A stretch of DNA of 58,381 bases from CAYXFD01 sp964464175 (GCA_964464175.1 CAYXFD010000020.1:1-58381); one strand, 5' to 3'; shown: positions 44,363 to 54,342, counted from the stretch's first letter. Numbers and translations are program-made. The notes: generated by a model from the sequence alone, not told the origin.

Positions 44363-44402
44363 TCCTGGCCTGCATTATCGCTTTGCTCGTTGCAGGTCAG
44401 GA
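44363..44402. repeat. Hairpin with loop ATCGCTTTGCTCG
   Basis: TCCTGGCCTGCA pairs with TGCAGGTCAGGA with one mismatch. It is the sister of the hairpin at 18729-18769: nearly the same loop and the same 'GTTTGTTCCTG' left flank but different arms. A small ACCCCAAAGGGGT palindrome precedes it. 44159-44480 holds no gene. Confidence 0.65.
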
Positions 44403-44410
44403 GCTATAAG

Positions 44411-44477
44411 CAAAAGAAACGCCCATGATAGAGGGTTTTGACACACAGGAGAATGATTATAATTCATTACATTCTTT
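44411..44477. repeat. Diverged copy of the 541-677 repeat
   Basis: CAAAAGAAACGCCCATGATA at the left and ATGATTATAATTCATTACAT at the right match the repeat before the IS110 element; the middle has changed. Confidence 0.65.
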
Positions 44478-44480
44478 CCA

Positions 44481-45716
44481 CTAATACTTGCTTTTTTCAA
44501 GAGCTTCTATCCTTTTTAGCACCGGAGGATGGGTATATTCCAGAAAGACCTTGAGAGGGTGCGGGGTCAGGTTACTGAGGCTATCGACAGAGAGTTTTTT
44601 CAGGGCTCTGATCATTGCCTGGGGATTTTGAGCAGTTTTTGCTGAAAACTCATCTGCCTGATACTCGTGTTTCCGGGAGATAGCTTTGTCTATCAACCCC
44701 AATAACATACTCAAAGGAGAGTAGATAAAAAAGAAAAAAACGAAACCGGCATAGAGAGGGGTTCCCTCTACCTGAAAGGCTTGATAGAGTCCCGGCTGCC
44801 CGATGAAGAATGATAACAGGAAAAACATCAGGAGCGAGGAAGCCAGGGAGTGGAGAATTTTCTTCTTGATATGCCCCAGCTTACAGTGACCTACTTCATG
44901 GGCTAAGATGGAAAGCAATTCGTCAACCTGGAACTTATCGAGAAGAGTGTCGAACAGAGCGATCCTTTTTGTTCTGCCGAATCCCGTGAAATAGGCATTT
45001 CCTTTAGAGGAACGGCGGGAACCATCAATCTTGTAAACTCCCTGAACCGTATAGTTCTGTTTTTCAGTATAATCTTCGATCTCCTGTCGCAGTTCACCCT
45101 CTTCCAGAGGGGTAAATTTATTGAAAAGGGGGAGGATAACGAGCGGGGCAAGAAAGGCAATAAACAGCTGGATAGCCGACAAAGCAAGCCAGGTCCATAA
45201 CCAGGCTAAGGAGAGTCTGGAAAAAAAGAACAGGATCAGCGAGAAAATCGGGATACCCAATATCGCTGTGATCAGAAGACCTTTTATCTGATCCAGGACA
45301 AAGGTCTTGACCGTTGTCCGGTTAAAACCATACTTTCTTTCGATCACAAAGGTATCATAGAGCTTGAAGGGGATGCTTATCAAAGTTGTTAGAAGTGTCA
45401 GGATGCCAGCAAAGATCAATCCCTGAACTATCATATAACCGGAGAGAGAGCGGGCAATTTCCGTAACGAGACTGAATCCTCCCCTAAGGATGAATGCCAG
45501 GGTAAGCAGCAGCATAAGTGTTGAGAGGATAAGGTTGAGGAGAGTTTTATCACGAGAATAACGTTGAGAGAGTTCGTATCTTTGTTCATCGTATATCTCT
45601 CTGAATTCGGCAGGAACAGTAAGAGAGAAGTGTTTCAGGTTCAGTAATTCGGTAAGCGCTGAGAGCACCCATTGAATGATCAGCAGGGTGATAATAACGA
45701 TGAGATATATGTTCAT
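44481..45716 (-). CDS. M48-family (STE24/FACE1-like) membrane zinc protease
   Basis: 411 aa. Several N-terminal membrane helices, the STE24 N-terminal segment, then zinc ligands H273-E-V-G-H277 (LAHEVGHCKLGH) and a downstream EYQADEFSAK glutamate. In eukaryotes the family cleaves CAAX proteins; bacterial members probably do membrane protein quality control. The start at 45716 (MNIYLIV) is chosen for GAGG upstream; the frame is open to 45782. It diverges from the S1 gene, with a 235-bp shared upstream region. Confidence 0.9.
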   Translation of the reverse strand: MNIYLIVIITLLIIQWVLSALTELLNLKHFSLTVPAEFREIYDEQRYELSQRYSRDKTLLNLILSTLMLLLTLAFILRGGFSLVTEIARSLSGYMIVQGLIFAGILTLLTTLISIPFKLYDTFVIERKYGFNRTTVKTFVLDQIKGLLITAILGIPIFSLILFFFSRLSLAWLWTWLALSAIQLFIAFLAPLVILPLFNKFTPLEEGELRQEIEDYTEKQNYTVQGVYKIDGSRRSSKGNAYFTGFGRTKRIALFDTLLDKFQVDELLSILAHEVGHCKLGHIKKKILHSLASSLLMFFLLSFFIGQPGLYQAFQVEGTPLYAGFVFFFFIYSPLSMLLGLIDKAISRKHEYQADEFSAKTAQNPQAMIRALKKLSVDSLSNLTPHPLKVFLEYTHPPVLKRIEALEKSKY

Positions 45717-45951
45717 AGCAACCTCACAAAAAGTTATATTCTTAAAGATCGATGTTTTCCAATTGGTGTTATTGTCAAGCATAAGCGGAGACTGCTCTCA
45801 GATAAGGGGGTTATTGCCATGGAATGAGTGAATAATCCGGCATAATTAAAGCGAATATGATATTTTTCCCTCAAAACCAAAATAAAACTGGACAAGGGAA
45901 CTTCGATAAAAATAGTGGTTTTCCAAACTATTATAAAGGAAAGAGGTAGTA

Positions 45952-47493
45952 ATGCCAGCAGCATTTGAAGAAAAAGATGAGAAGCAACAACAGGTAACTG
46001 AAGAGGTTACCGAAGAAGAAAAAAAGGTCGAAGAGACCGAAAAAGATTCAGCCGACGAATCAACAAAAGAAGATTTTGAAACGATGCTCGAGACGACATT
46101 CGTAGATACCGACAAAGTCGGAGAAGGGGATGTTGTTACCGGCAAAGTGATCGCGATCAACGAGAACTACATCTTTGTCTCTTTAGGGGGCAAGAATGAA
46201 GCGATTGCCGAGAGGGAAGACTATCAAACCAAGACCGGGAAACTCAAGGTAGAGATCGGAGATGAGATCAAGGGGTTTATTGTCAAGAAGACCGAATCCG
46301 AGATCGTAATCTCCAAAAGCCTTAACCGTAAGTACGTAGATAAGGGTTTCTTGCGGGAGGCTTATGAGCAGAAGATACCGGTAAATGGTAAGATTGTCAG
46401 CACTGTAAAAGGTGGTTTTTCCGTTGAAATTCTGGGAACAAGAGCATTTTGTCCGTTTTCTCAGGCTGACATAAGATATATCTCCGACCCGCAGACGATG
46501 ATCGGTCATTATTTTGATTTTGAGATAACCGAGATTTCTCAGGATATGAGGAACATCATACTTTCCCGCAAAGCTCTTCTGGAAAAAGAAGTGCAAGAAA
46601 TGAAAAAAGAGACCATGGAAAAATTAGAGGTCGGGGCAGTTCTTGAAGGTGTTGTCATCAGGATAGCAGATTTCGGTGCTTTTGTCGATCTTGGCGGGAT
46701 AGACGGGCTTTTACATATTTCTCAGTTATCCTGGGTGAAAGTGAATAATCCCCGCGATGTAGTGAAGATCGGTGATAAGATCCAGGTCAAAGTTATCGGA
46801 ATTGACGGTGAAAAGATTGCTCTCAGTATGAAAGAATTACAGCCCGATCCGATGATCAAGGCTTTGGAAGAGATAAATGAGGGGGATATCGTTAAGTGCC
46901 GCATTTTACGGAACGAATCTTTCGGAAGTTTCTGCGAGATAAAGCCGGGAGTTGAGGGTTTGATCCCGATCTCCGAAATGCTGCACGGCAGCCGCGTTAA
47001 TAACCCTTCGGAAGTAGTCAGCGTTGGTGATTTGGTAGAAGCTCAAATCATCAGGATCAACAGAGATGAACGGAAGATATCTCTTTCCCTGAAAGCACTC
47101 AAAGACGACCCCTGGGAAACGATAGATGACCTGGTCAAGGAAGGTGATGAAGTGGAAGGAATAGTGGAAAGCATCACCAGTTTTGGCGTGTTTGTCAGAA
47201 TACAGGAAGGCTTGACCGGATTACTCCCCAAATCAAAAATTGCTCGTTCCAGCACAAAATTCAATGAGGGAGATGCAGGTCAAAAGGTTAATCTGCGGGT
47301 TCAGCAGATAGATAAGTTAAAGAAAAGGATTTCACTTGAACCGCTCGATATGGAACCGCAGGCTAACAACGAATATTTTCCATCGGGAGATAGCCGGGAT
47401 AGTCGGGATAGCCGTAAACCCCGGACGGATTGGAGAAAGTATGCCAATTCTTCCCAGGACGTACCGGAAGATAATCCCTTCTCCGACTTATAG
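45952..47493 (+). CDS. rpsA: 30S ribosomal protein S1
   Basis: 513 aa. An acidic N-terminal segment is followed by five S1 RNA-binding repeats, starting roughly at 62, 140, 225, 313 and 397. The best are GVVIRIADFGAFVDLGGIDGLLHISQLSW and VESITSFGVFVRIQEGLTGLLP. The C-terminal tail has a short SRDSRDSRKPR run. S1 helps structured or leaderless-like mRNAs reach the ribosome; E. coli S1 has six repeats, so this form lacks one. GAGG lies before ATG 45952 and a strong terminator follows. Confidence 0.92.
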   Translation: MPAAFEEKDEKQQQVTEEVTEEEKKVEETEKDSADESTKEDFETMLETTFVDTDKVGEGDVVTGKVIAINENYIFVSLGGKNEAIAEREDYQTKTGKLKVEIGDEIKGFIVKKTESEIVISKSLNRKYVDKGFLREAYEQKIPVNGKIVSTVKGGFSVEILGTRAFCPFSQADIRYISDPQTMIGHYFDFEITEISQDMRNIILSRKALLEKEVQEMKKETMEKLEVGAVLEGVVIRIADFGAFVDLGGIDGLLHISQLSWVKVNNPRDVVKIGDKIQVKVIGIDGEKIALSMKELQPDPMIKALEEINEGDIVKCRILRNESFGSFCEIKPGVEGLIPISEMLHGSRVNNPSEVVSVGDLVEAQIIRINRDERKISLSLKALKDDPWETIDDLVKEGDEVEGIVESITSFGVFVRIQEGLTGLLPKSKIARSSTKFNEGDAGQKVNLRVQQIDKLKKRISLEPLDMEPQANNEYFPSGDSRDSRDSRKPRTDWRKYANSSQDVPEDNPFSDL

Positions 47494-47532
47494 AGATAAG
47501 AAGTTAATACTTATATCGATAATTAGACTATT

Positions 47533-47562
47533 AAAAAAGGCAGCCTCTGGGCTGCCTTTTTT
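47533..47562 (+). terminator. Rho-independent terminator of rpsA
   Basis: GGCAGCC and GGCTGCC pair around TCTG, preceded by six A and followed by six T. It is 40 bp after the rpsA stop. Confidence 0.93.
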
Positions 47563-47654
47563 GCTATCATCAGAGTTGAGAATGAGATCTTTTTCTGGAA
47601 AGGGAAAGAGTCAACAGGGTTACAAAATCGTTGTTCAGGGTAGCCAAGTAAAGG

Positions 47655-47687
47655 GTAAAAAAAAAGGGCACATTTTACCGTGCCCTT
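47655..47687 (-). terminator. Rho-independent terminator of the gcvPA-gcvPB operon
   Basis: On the minus strand AAGGGCAC pairs with GTGCCCTT, with a T-rich run after it. It lies about 160 bp beyond the gcvPB stop. Between it and gcvPB are two further palindromes (GCAGCATTGATGCTGC at about 47706 and CAGACCATCTCTGGTCTG at about 47739) and no clear gene. Confidence 0.8.
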
Positions 47688-47848
47688 ACAGCTCTGCCCG
47701 GAAGCAGCATTGATGCTGCAACAGACTTAGCTGCACCCAGACCATCTCTGGTCTGCTCATAAATTCTTAGCAGCCGGAACAACAGGTACCGGTTTTTTCA
47801 ATATCTAATCGTCGAAACAGTTCTTGTCCGGAAGGGAAAAGAATTTTC

Positions 47849-49297
47849 CTACCATTGGAATTTCACATCAAGTTCTCTGGCAGCCTTGACATCGTCCACC
47901 CTTCTGACCGGGGTCTTTAGCGGAGCATTTTTTACTGTTTCGGGGTCTTTTTCACATTCTTCGGCGATCTCGATCATTGCTTTGATAAAATTATCCAGAG
48001 TTTCCATACTTTCGGTTTCGGTCGGTTCGACCATCAGCGCTTCAGGAACAATGAGCGGGAAATACACGGTCGGTGCGTGGAAACCTTTATCGAGTAACCT
48101 TTTGGCAATATCCATCGTTCTTATTCCGAAATTATCTTTCTGCCATTTCCCACTGGCAACGAATTCATGCATACAGTAGGAGGGATAAGGGACAAAGAAA
48201 TGTTTCTTCAGTTTAGCCAGAAGATAATTGGCATTGATGATCGCATTCTCCGATACTCTCTTTAACCCTATCTCTCCAAGCATCTTGATATAGATGTAGG
48301 CTCTGAGATAAACGCCAAAATTCCCGTAGAAGCTATGAATTTTTCCGATAGAGGTCTCTCGATTGCTCTCATCAAGGTAGTAAAGCTCATCCTTCTTATT
48401 AGCCATAGGATAAGGGAGATAGGGGAGCAGTTTTTCAACAACCCCGACCGGTCCCGAACCTGGTCCGCCGCCGCCATGAGGAGTGGTAAAGGTCTTGTGC
48501 AGATTAAAATGCATCACATCAAATCCAATCTGTCCCGGTTTGACTATCCCAAGCAGGGCGTTCAGATTAGCCCCGTCCAGATACATCAGACCATCGACCT
48601 GATGAATGATCTCGGCTATCTCCTTGAACTGTGTTTCAAAGAGACCGAGAGTATTGGGATTGGTCAGCATAAAACCGGCAACCTGATCATCAACAAGTTC
48701 TCTTAAAGCTGCCAGGTCAACCTTTCCGTTCTCACCGGATTTTATTTGTACCGTATCATAGCCGACAAGGGAAGCACTTGCCGGATTTGTTCCATGAGCG
48801 GAATCCGGCATTATGATCTTGTTTTTATGGGTGTTTCCTTTCTTTTCATGGTAAGCCTGGATCATTTTCAGTCCTGTCAATTCACCCTGAGCACCGGCAA
48901 CAGGCTGCAGTGTTACTGCCGCAAACCCGGAAATCTCTGCCAGATCCTGCTGTAGCTCATACATGATCTCCAGGGCACCCTGAACGGTAGCCTGAGATTG
49001 CTGGGGATGGATATTCAGGAAACCGCAGTTCCGAACCAGAGTTTCGTGCAGCTTGGGGTTATATTTCATGGTACAGGAGCCTAAAGGATAGAAGCCCTTC
49101 TCGATACAATGATTCATATTGCTCAGCTCGATGAAGTGACGCATAACATCGAGCTCACTTACTTCCGGCATCCGGAGAGATTCCTGACGTCTGTACTTTT
49201 CGGGAATACAATCGTCTATTTTATGTTCGACATCATTCTGTGGGAGAGTATATCCCTTCCTGCCGGGAGAATGCTTTTCAAAGATAGTCTTAGCCAT
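47849..49297 (-). CDS. gcvPB: Glycine dehydrogenase (decarboxylating) subunit 2
   Basis: 482 aa, the C-terminal half of the split P-protein of the glycine cleavage system. It carries the pyridoxal-phosphate lysine K268 (FNLHKTFTTPHGGGGPGSGP). With subunit 1 it decarboxylates glycine and loads aminomethyl onto lipoyl-GcvH. The start is one base after the gcvPA stop, with GGGGAGG in the end of gcvPA, so the two are coupled. gcvT, gcvH and lpd are not in the window. Confidence 0.96.
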   Translation of the reverse strand: MAKTIFEKHSPGRKGYTLPQNDVEHKIDDCIPEKYRRQESLRMPEVSELDVMRHFIELSNMNHCIEKGFYPLGSCTMKYNPKLHETLVRNCGFLNIHPQQSQATVQGALEIMYELQQDLAEISGFAAVTLQPVAGAQGELTGLKMIQAYHEKKGNTHKNKIIMPDSAHGTNPASASLVGYDTVQIKSGENGKVDLAALRELVDDQVAGFMLTNPNTLGLFETQFKEIAEIIHQVDGLMYLDGANLNALLGIVKPGQIGFDVMHFNLHKTFTTPHGGGGPGSGPVGVVEKLLPYLPYPMANKKDELYYLDESNRETSIGKIHSFYGNFGVYLRAYIYIKMLGEIGLKRVSENAIINANYLLAKLKKHFFVPYPSYCMHEFVASGKWQKDNFGIRTMDIAKRLLDKGFHAPTVYFPLIVPEALMVEPTETESMETLDNFIKAMIEIAEECEKDPETVKNAPLKTPVRRVDDVKAARELDVKFQW

Positions 49298-49298
49298 T

Positions 49299-50657
49299 TC
49301 AGACCTCCCCTTTTTCAGATTTGGTTATATCCCGCAAAGCTCTGACCAGTTCATCCAGCATGGCTCTGTTTTTCTTTTCGGTAACAGCGATCATCAGCGA
49401 CATTTCAAGCCCGAAAGGTTTCATGTCTATACCGGGAAAGATATCCAGAGGGAGGAGTTTTTCGCTGATTATGGAAGGATTTATCGGCGTTTTTACCACA
49501 AATTCCTTGAAGAAAGGAGCTTGGTATTGCAGGGAGAAACCAGGTATTTTGGAGATCTCTGCTGCCAGATAATGAGCTTTAGCAGCTGATTGTTCTGCCA
49601 CTTCCTGCAGTCCGGATTTTCCCATCAGACAGAGATAGACTGTGGCAGCGAGAGCACATAATGATTGGTTACTGCAGATATTGGAGGTTGCTTTTTCCCG
49701 GCGGATATGCTGTTCCCGAGCCTGCAGGGTTAGAGCGTAAGCCCTGTTTCCTTCGGAATCGGTCGTACCTCCAGAAATTCTGCCCGGCATTAGTCTTGCC
49801 AGACTCATTTTTGTGGCAAAGAAACCTAACAAGGGACCGCCGTAGAACTGGCTGTTACCGAGAGCCTGACCCTCGCCGACAACGATATCGGCATCATATT
49901 CAGACGGTGCGTTCATAACCGCCAAGGATATAGGATCAACAGCAACGATATAGAGCAGTTTCGGTATTTTGCGAACTGCTTTTTCGACTTTGAAGGCATC
50001 TTCTATGTTTCCGAAAAAGTTAGGAGTCTGCAAGACAACAGAACTTGTCTGATCATCTAAGGACTCTTCTAACTTCTCATAATCTGTTAAACCATCTTTG
50101 GGGGGGATGACAACCAACTCAAGTCCAATACCGGTAACAAAGGCTTTGATCACCTCCAGAGAGGAGGGGTTGATCGTACCGGCAATAATCACCTTTTTAC
50201 GTTTATTGCTGCGGACTGCCATTAGTATGGCTTCAGCCACCGCTGAAGCTCCGTCATACATGCTGGCATTGGCGATCTCCATCCCGGTCAGTTCACAGAT
50301 CAGGGTTTGAAATTCGTAGATGTGCTGCAAAGTTCCCTGACTCACTTCCGCCTGATAAGGTGTATAAGAGGTGTGGAATTCAGGACGGAGAATGATGTGG
50401 TCAACAGCAGCCGGGATATAGTGATCATAAATACCACCGCCCAGAAACGAGTTTACCCGGCAGGTAGAGATGTTTTTAGCTGCCAGGCGGGCTATTTTCT
50501 GGCTGATCTCCCATTCGGAATAGGGTTTCTCCAGATTAACAGCAGCAGTTTGGCGAAAATGACCGGGGATATTGGCAATCAACTCCTGGAAGGAAGAAAC
50601 TCCAATTTCCTGCAGCATCTTCTGCCGTTCTTTATCGGTATTCGAAATATAGGGCAT
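49299..50657 (-). CDS. gcvPA: Glycine dehydrogenase (decarboxylating) subunit 1
   Basis: 452 aa, the N-terminal half of the split P-protein (MPYISNTDKERQKMLQEIGVSSFQEL, YDHYIPAAVDHII, YTPYQAEVSQGTLQ). It forms the heterotetrameric decarboxylase with subunit 2. GGAGG lies upstream on this strand. I saw no glycine riboswitch in the leader. Split P-proteins are usual for anaerobes that ferment amino acids, where the system may run towards glycine oxidation. Confidence 0.96.
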   Translation of the reverse strand: MPYISNTDKERQKMLQEIGVSSFQELIANIPGHFRQTAAVNLEKPYSEWEISQKIARLAAKNISTCRVNSFLGGGIYDHYIPAAVDHIILRPEFHTSYTPYQAEVSQGTLQHIYEFQTLICELTGMEIANASMYDGASAVAEAILMAVRSNKRKKVIIAGTINPSSLEVIKAFVTGIGLELVVIPPKDGLTDYEKLEESLDDQTSSVVLQTPNFFGNIEDAFKVEKAVRKIPKLLYIVAVDPISLAVMNAPSEYDADIVVGEGQALGNSQFYGGPLLGFFATKMSLARLMPGRISGGTTDSEGNRAYALTLQAREQHIRREKATSNICSNQSLCALAATVYLCLMGKSGLQEVAEQSAAKAHYLAAEISKIPGFSLQYQAPFFKEFVVKTPINPSIISEKLLPLDIFPGIDMKPFGLEMSLMIAVTEKKNRAMLDELVRALRDITKSEKGEV

Positions 50658-51114
50658 TCAGAAGACCTCCATTTTAGTTATTATTTATGCAACTTGAAAA
50701 ACAGAGTATTGATTTTTGTCAAGAAGAGCTGTTTAAGGTTCTTCAGGAATATCTAAGAACAAAGATGAGAGGGGGTTGCTGCTGAGTGATGTAAACATTT
50801 TGTTTCAGATTCTATCATCTGCAGGCTTAACTGAGCAAACTTGACAGCAAACGATTCTGCTGTCTGCTGCAGGGAATGATTTCTAGCCTCACCCCCCGGG
50901 TGTTGATCTCTCTAACCTATTTTCATAGCACGAGGAGGCTGTTCTGAGAAAGATGAAGCGATAATGCAGTTCAGGAATAAAATCCTTTTGGAGTAGCGGA
51001 CGGGTATAGAAAAAAACAGTCTCACACGAGATAACCCGATATGGCTAAACATATTACTTGACCGAAACAACCGAGATTAAGATAATGAATGAAAATCAGA
51101 CTGTTGGAGGAATT

Positions 51115-52041
51115 ATGTCAAAGAAAGTTTTAGTAGCTACGGAAAAACCGTTCGCACCGGCTGCCATTGATGAGATCAGCAAGATTGTCAGTAGTGCCGG
51201 GTATTCTCTTATCCTGCTGGAGAGTTACCAGGAAAAGGAGGAATTGCTCAATGCCCTTTCCGACGTAAATGCAGTCATTATCAGGAGTGATAAGATGACT
51301 CCGGAAGTAATCGAAAGATCTTCTCAACTGGAGATCATTGTCCGTGCCGGAGCCGGTTATGATAATGTCGATCTGGAAGCAGCAAGCAAGAAAAGCATTG
51401 TAGTGATGAACACTCCCGGGCAGAATTCCAATGCGGTAGCTGAATTGGCATTCGGAATGATGCTCTCTTTAGCCCGTAAAGGTTTTTCGGGGAAGAGCGG
51501 TACCGAACTGAGGGGTAAGAAGCTCGGTATCCACGCTTATGGTAATGTCGGTAAATATGTTGCTCTAATCGGTAAGGGTTTCGGGATGGAGATCTATGCC
51601 TTCGATCCCTATGTTTCCCCGGAATTAATGGTGAAAGAGGGTATCAAGCAGGTAAAATCAGGAGAAGAACTCTACTCGACTTGCGATTATATTTCTCTTC
51701 ATCTCCCCAAAGTCAAAGAGACAATAGGCTCAATAAACTTTGAACTGATGTCGAAGATGAAGAAAGGAGCAGCCATAATCAACACTGCCCGTGCCGAAGT
51801 AGTTGATGAACCTTCACTTCTGAAGATGTTTGAAGCCCGACCGGACTTCAAGTATGCTTCGGATATAGCCCCTAACTGTAAAGATGAGATTGCCGCCAAA
51901 TATGCCGAACGGTTCTTTTTCACTCCCAAGAAAATGGGAGCTCAGACAGCAGAGGCGAATATCAATGCCGGAATAGCAGCGGCAAAGCAGATAGTAGGTT
52001 TCTTCCAGAGGGGAGACAAGACCTTTCAGGTGAATAAATAA
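51115..52041 (+). CDS. serA: D-3-phosphoglycerate dehydrogenase-like 2-hydroxyacid dehydrogenase
   Basis: 308 aa, without ACT or ASB regulatory domains. NAD domain with HAYGNVGKYVA, active-site arginine segment RAGAGYDNVD and NTARAEVVDE. Where most relatives have the catalytic histidine of TPHxGA, this one reads TPKKMGAQT, with lysine, as I recall for the short class III enzymes such as that of Entamoeba. It makes phosphohydroxypyruvate for serine synthesis. ATG 51115 is chosen because GGAGG precedes it; an in-frame TTG at 51058 lacks a site. 50658-51114 holds no gene; it has a GACAGCA/TGCTGTC hairpin at about 50841. Confidence 0.85.
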   Translation: MSKKVLVATEKPFAPAAIDEISKIVSSAGYSLILLESYQEKEELLNALSDVNAVIIRSDKMTPEVIERSSQLEIIVRAGAGYDNVDLEAASKKSIVVMNTPGQNSNAVAELAFGMMLSLARKGFSGKSGTELRGKKLGIHAYGNVGKYVALIGKGFGMEIYAFDPYVSPELMVKEGIKQVKSGEELYSTCDYISLHLPKVKETIGSINFELMSKMKKGAAIINTARAEVVDEPSLLKMFEARPDFKYASDIAPNCKDEIAAKYAERFFFTPKKMGAQTAEANINAGIAAAKQIVGFFQRGDKTFQVNK

Positions 52042-52248
52042 AACAGTTCAAGCTTCGAATAAAGAGAGCTCCGGTTCTCTTTACTCAGTTCAATATCTGC
52101 ATCCTGAAACTGATTCCGGAAGAATAGATTGGCAACTGTTTCCGGCTTCTTTTCCGGTTCAGATTGGCTGTGAAGTTTTTTTAAACCTAACTACAGTATC
52201 TCTTTTCTTAGTTGATTTTTTGGCTAATTAATGAGTACGGAGGATTAG

Positions 52249-52896
52249 ATGAAAAAGATAATAATTACCCTTATTGCCCTGATGTTTCTCTTACCTTGCT
52301 TGTTTGCCAGCACAGGAATGAATGTCCGGTTTGGATTTCTTGCCCCCTCAGCAACAAAGACCGGTATCTTTCCCGGATTCTCTTATGGCTTTAATATCGA
52401 CAACTTGATCGATATGGGATTAGGAGCCGATTTCTTTTACAGGAACGAGCGGGAGACAAGAACGATATCCGTCGCCGAAACTCCCGGAGGGACAGAAGTG
52501 ATCACTAAACAGGTAGGTTCTGACCTGACGACCTATTATCTCCCCCTGATGGCATCAGTTCGTATCGGTGTTCCGGTAGATCTGCCGGTAATCCCTTATG
52601 CCGGCGGCAGTGTGGGCTGGGGACTGCTCTGGGAGAATGTCTTTATTGCTGCAGATGATACAGAAGATCCCCCAATAGTGCAAATCGATGATAATAACTT
52701 CTTTAGCGGTTTTAACTGGGGTTTGCAGCTCGGAACAAAGTATCTTTTGAGTCCCAATGCCGGGGTTTACGGAGAGTTTTTCTATAACGGCGGCAAGATG
52801 AAGAAAGACATCGAAAAAGGGATCGAAGGTATAACCTGGGATGAGATCAATATGTCGGGAGTAGGCTTACGACTCGGCTTAGAAGTACGATTATAG
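52249..52896 (+). CDS. Outer membrane beta-barrel protein
   Basis: 215 aa. Signal peptide (1-21, MKKIIITLIALMFLLPCLFAS), then amphipathic strands with aromatic girdles (FPGFSYGFNIDNLIDMGLGADFFY, PYAGGSVGWGLLW, FSGFNWGLQLGTKYLL) and a last strand ending LRLGLEVRL. The size suggests an eight-stranded OmpA/OmpX-like barrel. GGAGG precedes the start. Function unknown; 46 bp before the next gene. Confidence 0.75.
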   Translation: MKKIIITLIALMFLLPCLFASTGMNVRFGFLAPSATKTGIFPGFSYGFNIDNLIDMGLGADFFYRNERETRTISVAETPGGTEVITKQVGSDLTTYYLPLMASVRIGVPVDLPVIPYAGGSVGWGLLWENVFIAADDTEDPPIVQIDDNNFFSGFNWGLQLGTKYLLSPNAGVYGEFFYNGGKMKKDIEKGIEGITWDEINMSGVGLRLGLEVRL

Positions 52897-52941
52897 TATT
52901 CAGAGCTGTTCACTTTTTTTACCTGACCCGACGATTCTGAG

Positions 52942-53490
52942 ATGGTTTATCTGCTCGATCCGGTAAAACCTCTTTTTCCGCAATTAAAGAGGGAGATAGT
53001 TAAGGAAATAGAGAGAGAAAAACCGGCTTATCTGATAATCGGAGCTTCCACCCCGGATATTGCCGAAATGTTTGTTTTCCCGGAACTCAAAACGGTTTGG
53101 GTCTTGAATCCGGAGGCAGATGATTACACGACAGAAGAATTTGCGGAGCTTCGGAAGAGTTTGGCGGAGAAGGAGATCACCGTTCTCAAAGGGAAACATC
53201 TAATAGAGAGTTTTTATCATTCCTCTTCCCGGAGTTACCGGACTCTTTTTCCGGCAGAGGTTATGTCTGCTACCCTTGCTGATCTTCCCCGGAGTGTCAA
53301 ACACTGCCTGGAAAATGCCGTTCTAACAGTCGATAAGCAGATCGTTCCTTCCGGTTCTTTAGTAATATCTGTAGCCGGAGAAAATGATATTCCCGGAACA
53401 GCTGTCTTACTTGAGCCAAGACCGAGTAAGAATATGATCGATTCCAGGATTGTGAGGATAATCTGTTATCCCTATGAGAGAGATTTTTAG
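52942..53490 (+). CDS. Unrecognised cytoplasmic protein upstream of nadE
   Basis: 182 aa, no signal peptide, not recognised. It reads as an alternating alpha/beta fold (KPAYLIIGASTPDIAEMF, LKTVWVLNPEADDY, GSLVISVAGEND). It ends 23 bp before nadE, so it belongs to that transcript. The ribosome site is weak. Confidence 0.65.
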   Translation: MVYLLDPVKPLFPQLKREIVKEIEREKPAYLIIGASTPDIAEMFVFPELKTVWVLNPEADDYTTEEFAELRKSLAEKEITVLKGKHLIESFYHSSSRSYRTLFPAEVMSATLADLPRSVKHCLENAVLTVDKQIVPSGSLVISVAGENDIPGTAVLLEPRPSKNMIDSRIVRIICYPYERDF

Positions 53491-53513
53491 CTATAAAGTA
53501 AAGAAGGATTACT

Positions 53514-54284
53514 ATGAGACGATTAGATTTACTGACAGAGAAAGAGAGAATAACAGCGTTCATCAGAGATTATCTTGCTCGTTCCGGAAAGAAGAAGGTA
53601 GTACTCGGTTTATCCGGAGGAATAGATTCGGCAGTCATAGCTGCGCTCTGCACCGAGGCATTGGGAAACAAGAATGTCTATGCTGCCATTTTGCCCTACC
53701 GGACAAGTGACCCGAAAAATGTAGTGGATGCCCGTAATCTGGCGAAGAAGCTGAAGATCCATCACCGGGATATAAGTATTACCCCTTACGTCGATACCTA
53801 TTTTTCAGATAATTCTCCCGATGCTTCCCTGCTTCGTAAGGGGAATTTCATGGCAAGGATCCGGATGTGTATCCTTTATGACCTTTCTGCTTTCTATGAT
53901 GCCCTCGTTGTCGGAACCGGGAACAGAACAGAACTGCTGACAGGCTATACTACCCAATATGGAGACAATGCCTGTGCCTTCGAGCCGATAGGACATCTTT
54001 ACAAAACAGAAGTGAGAAGCCTGGCTAAATATCTTCTGATCAAAGAGGAGATAATCAACAAAAGTCCCTCTGCCGATCTCTGGAAGGGTCAAACCGATGA
54101 AGAAGAGATAGGAATGAGTTATCTGACTCTGGACGAGATTCTCTATCTCATGTTTGATAAGGAGAAAACGCCGGAAGAGATCATCAAAGAGGGCTTTTTA
54201 GAGGAAGATGTGCAAAGAGTCACGGAACTGCATAAAGAGTCGGAGTTCAAACGCCGTTTACCCGAAATGCTGAACGGTAGTTAA
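53514..54284 (+). CDS. nadE: Ammonia-dependent NAD+ synthetase
   Basis: 256 aa. PP-loop ATP pyrophosphatase with LGLSGGIDSA near residue 35, then the nicotinate adenine dinucleotide-binding part (VGTGNRTELLTGYTTQYGD) and KSPSADLWKGQTDE. It turns deamido-NAD into NAD with ammonia. No glutaminase domain is present, so free ammonia is used, which would be plentiful in an amino-acid fermenter. AAGGA upstream. All motifs intact. Confidence 0.95.
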   Translation: MRRLDLLTEKERITAFIRDYLARSGKKKVVLGLSGGIDSAVIAALCTEALGNKNVYAAILPYRTSDPKNVVDARNLAKKLKIHHRDISITPYVDTYFSDNSPDASLLRKGNFMARIRMCILYDLSAFYDALVVGTGNRTELLTGYTTQYGDNACAFEPIGHLYKTEVRSLAKYLLIKEEIINKSPSADLWKGQTDEEEIGMSYLTLDEILYLMFDKEKTPEEIIKEGFLEEDVQRVTELHKESEFKRRLPEMLNGS

Positions 54285-54342
54285 AGAAGAAATTGTTCTT
54301 TGAAGAGCGGATCACATAATTATATTCTGAAGGAGTAATATA

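Noticed and set aside
47786..47840. Short minus-strand frame after gcvPB ending TGTCCSGC
   Set aside because: The Cys-rich end looks protein-like, but there is no usual start codon and gcvPB already has its normal length; too little to call a gene.
50761..51057. Possible RNA gene or riboswitch before the dehydrogenase or before gcvPA
   Set aside because: Only a 7-bp hairpin was found; no tRNA arms or glycine-aptamer core could be traced.
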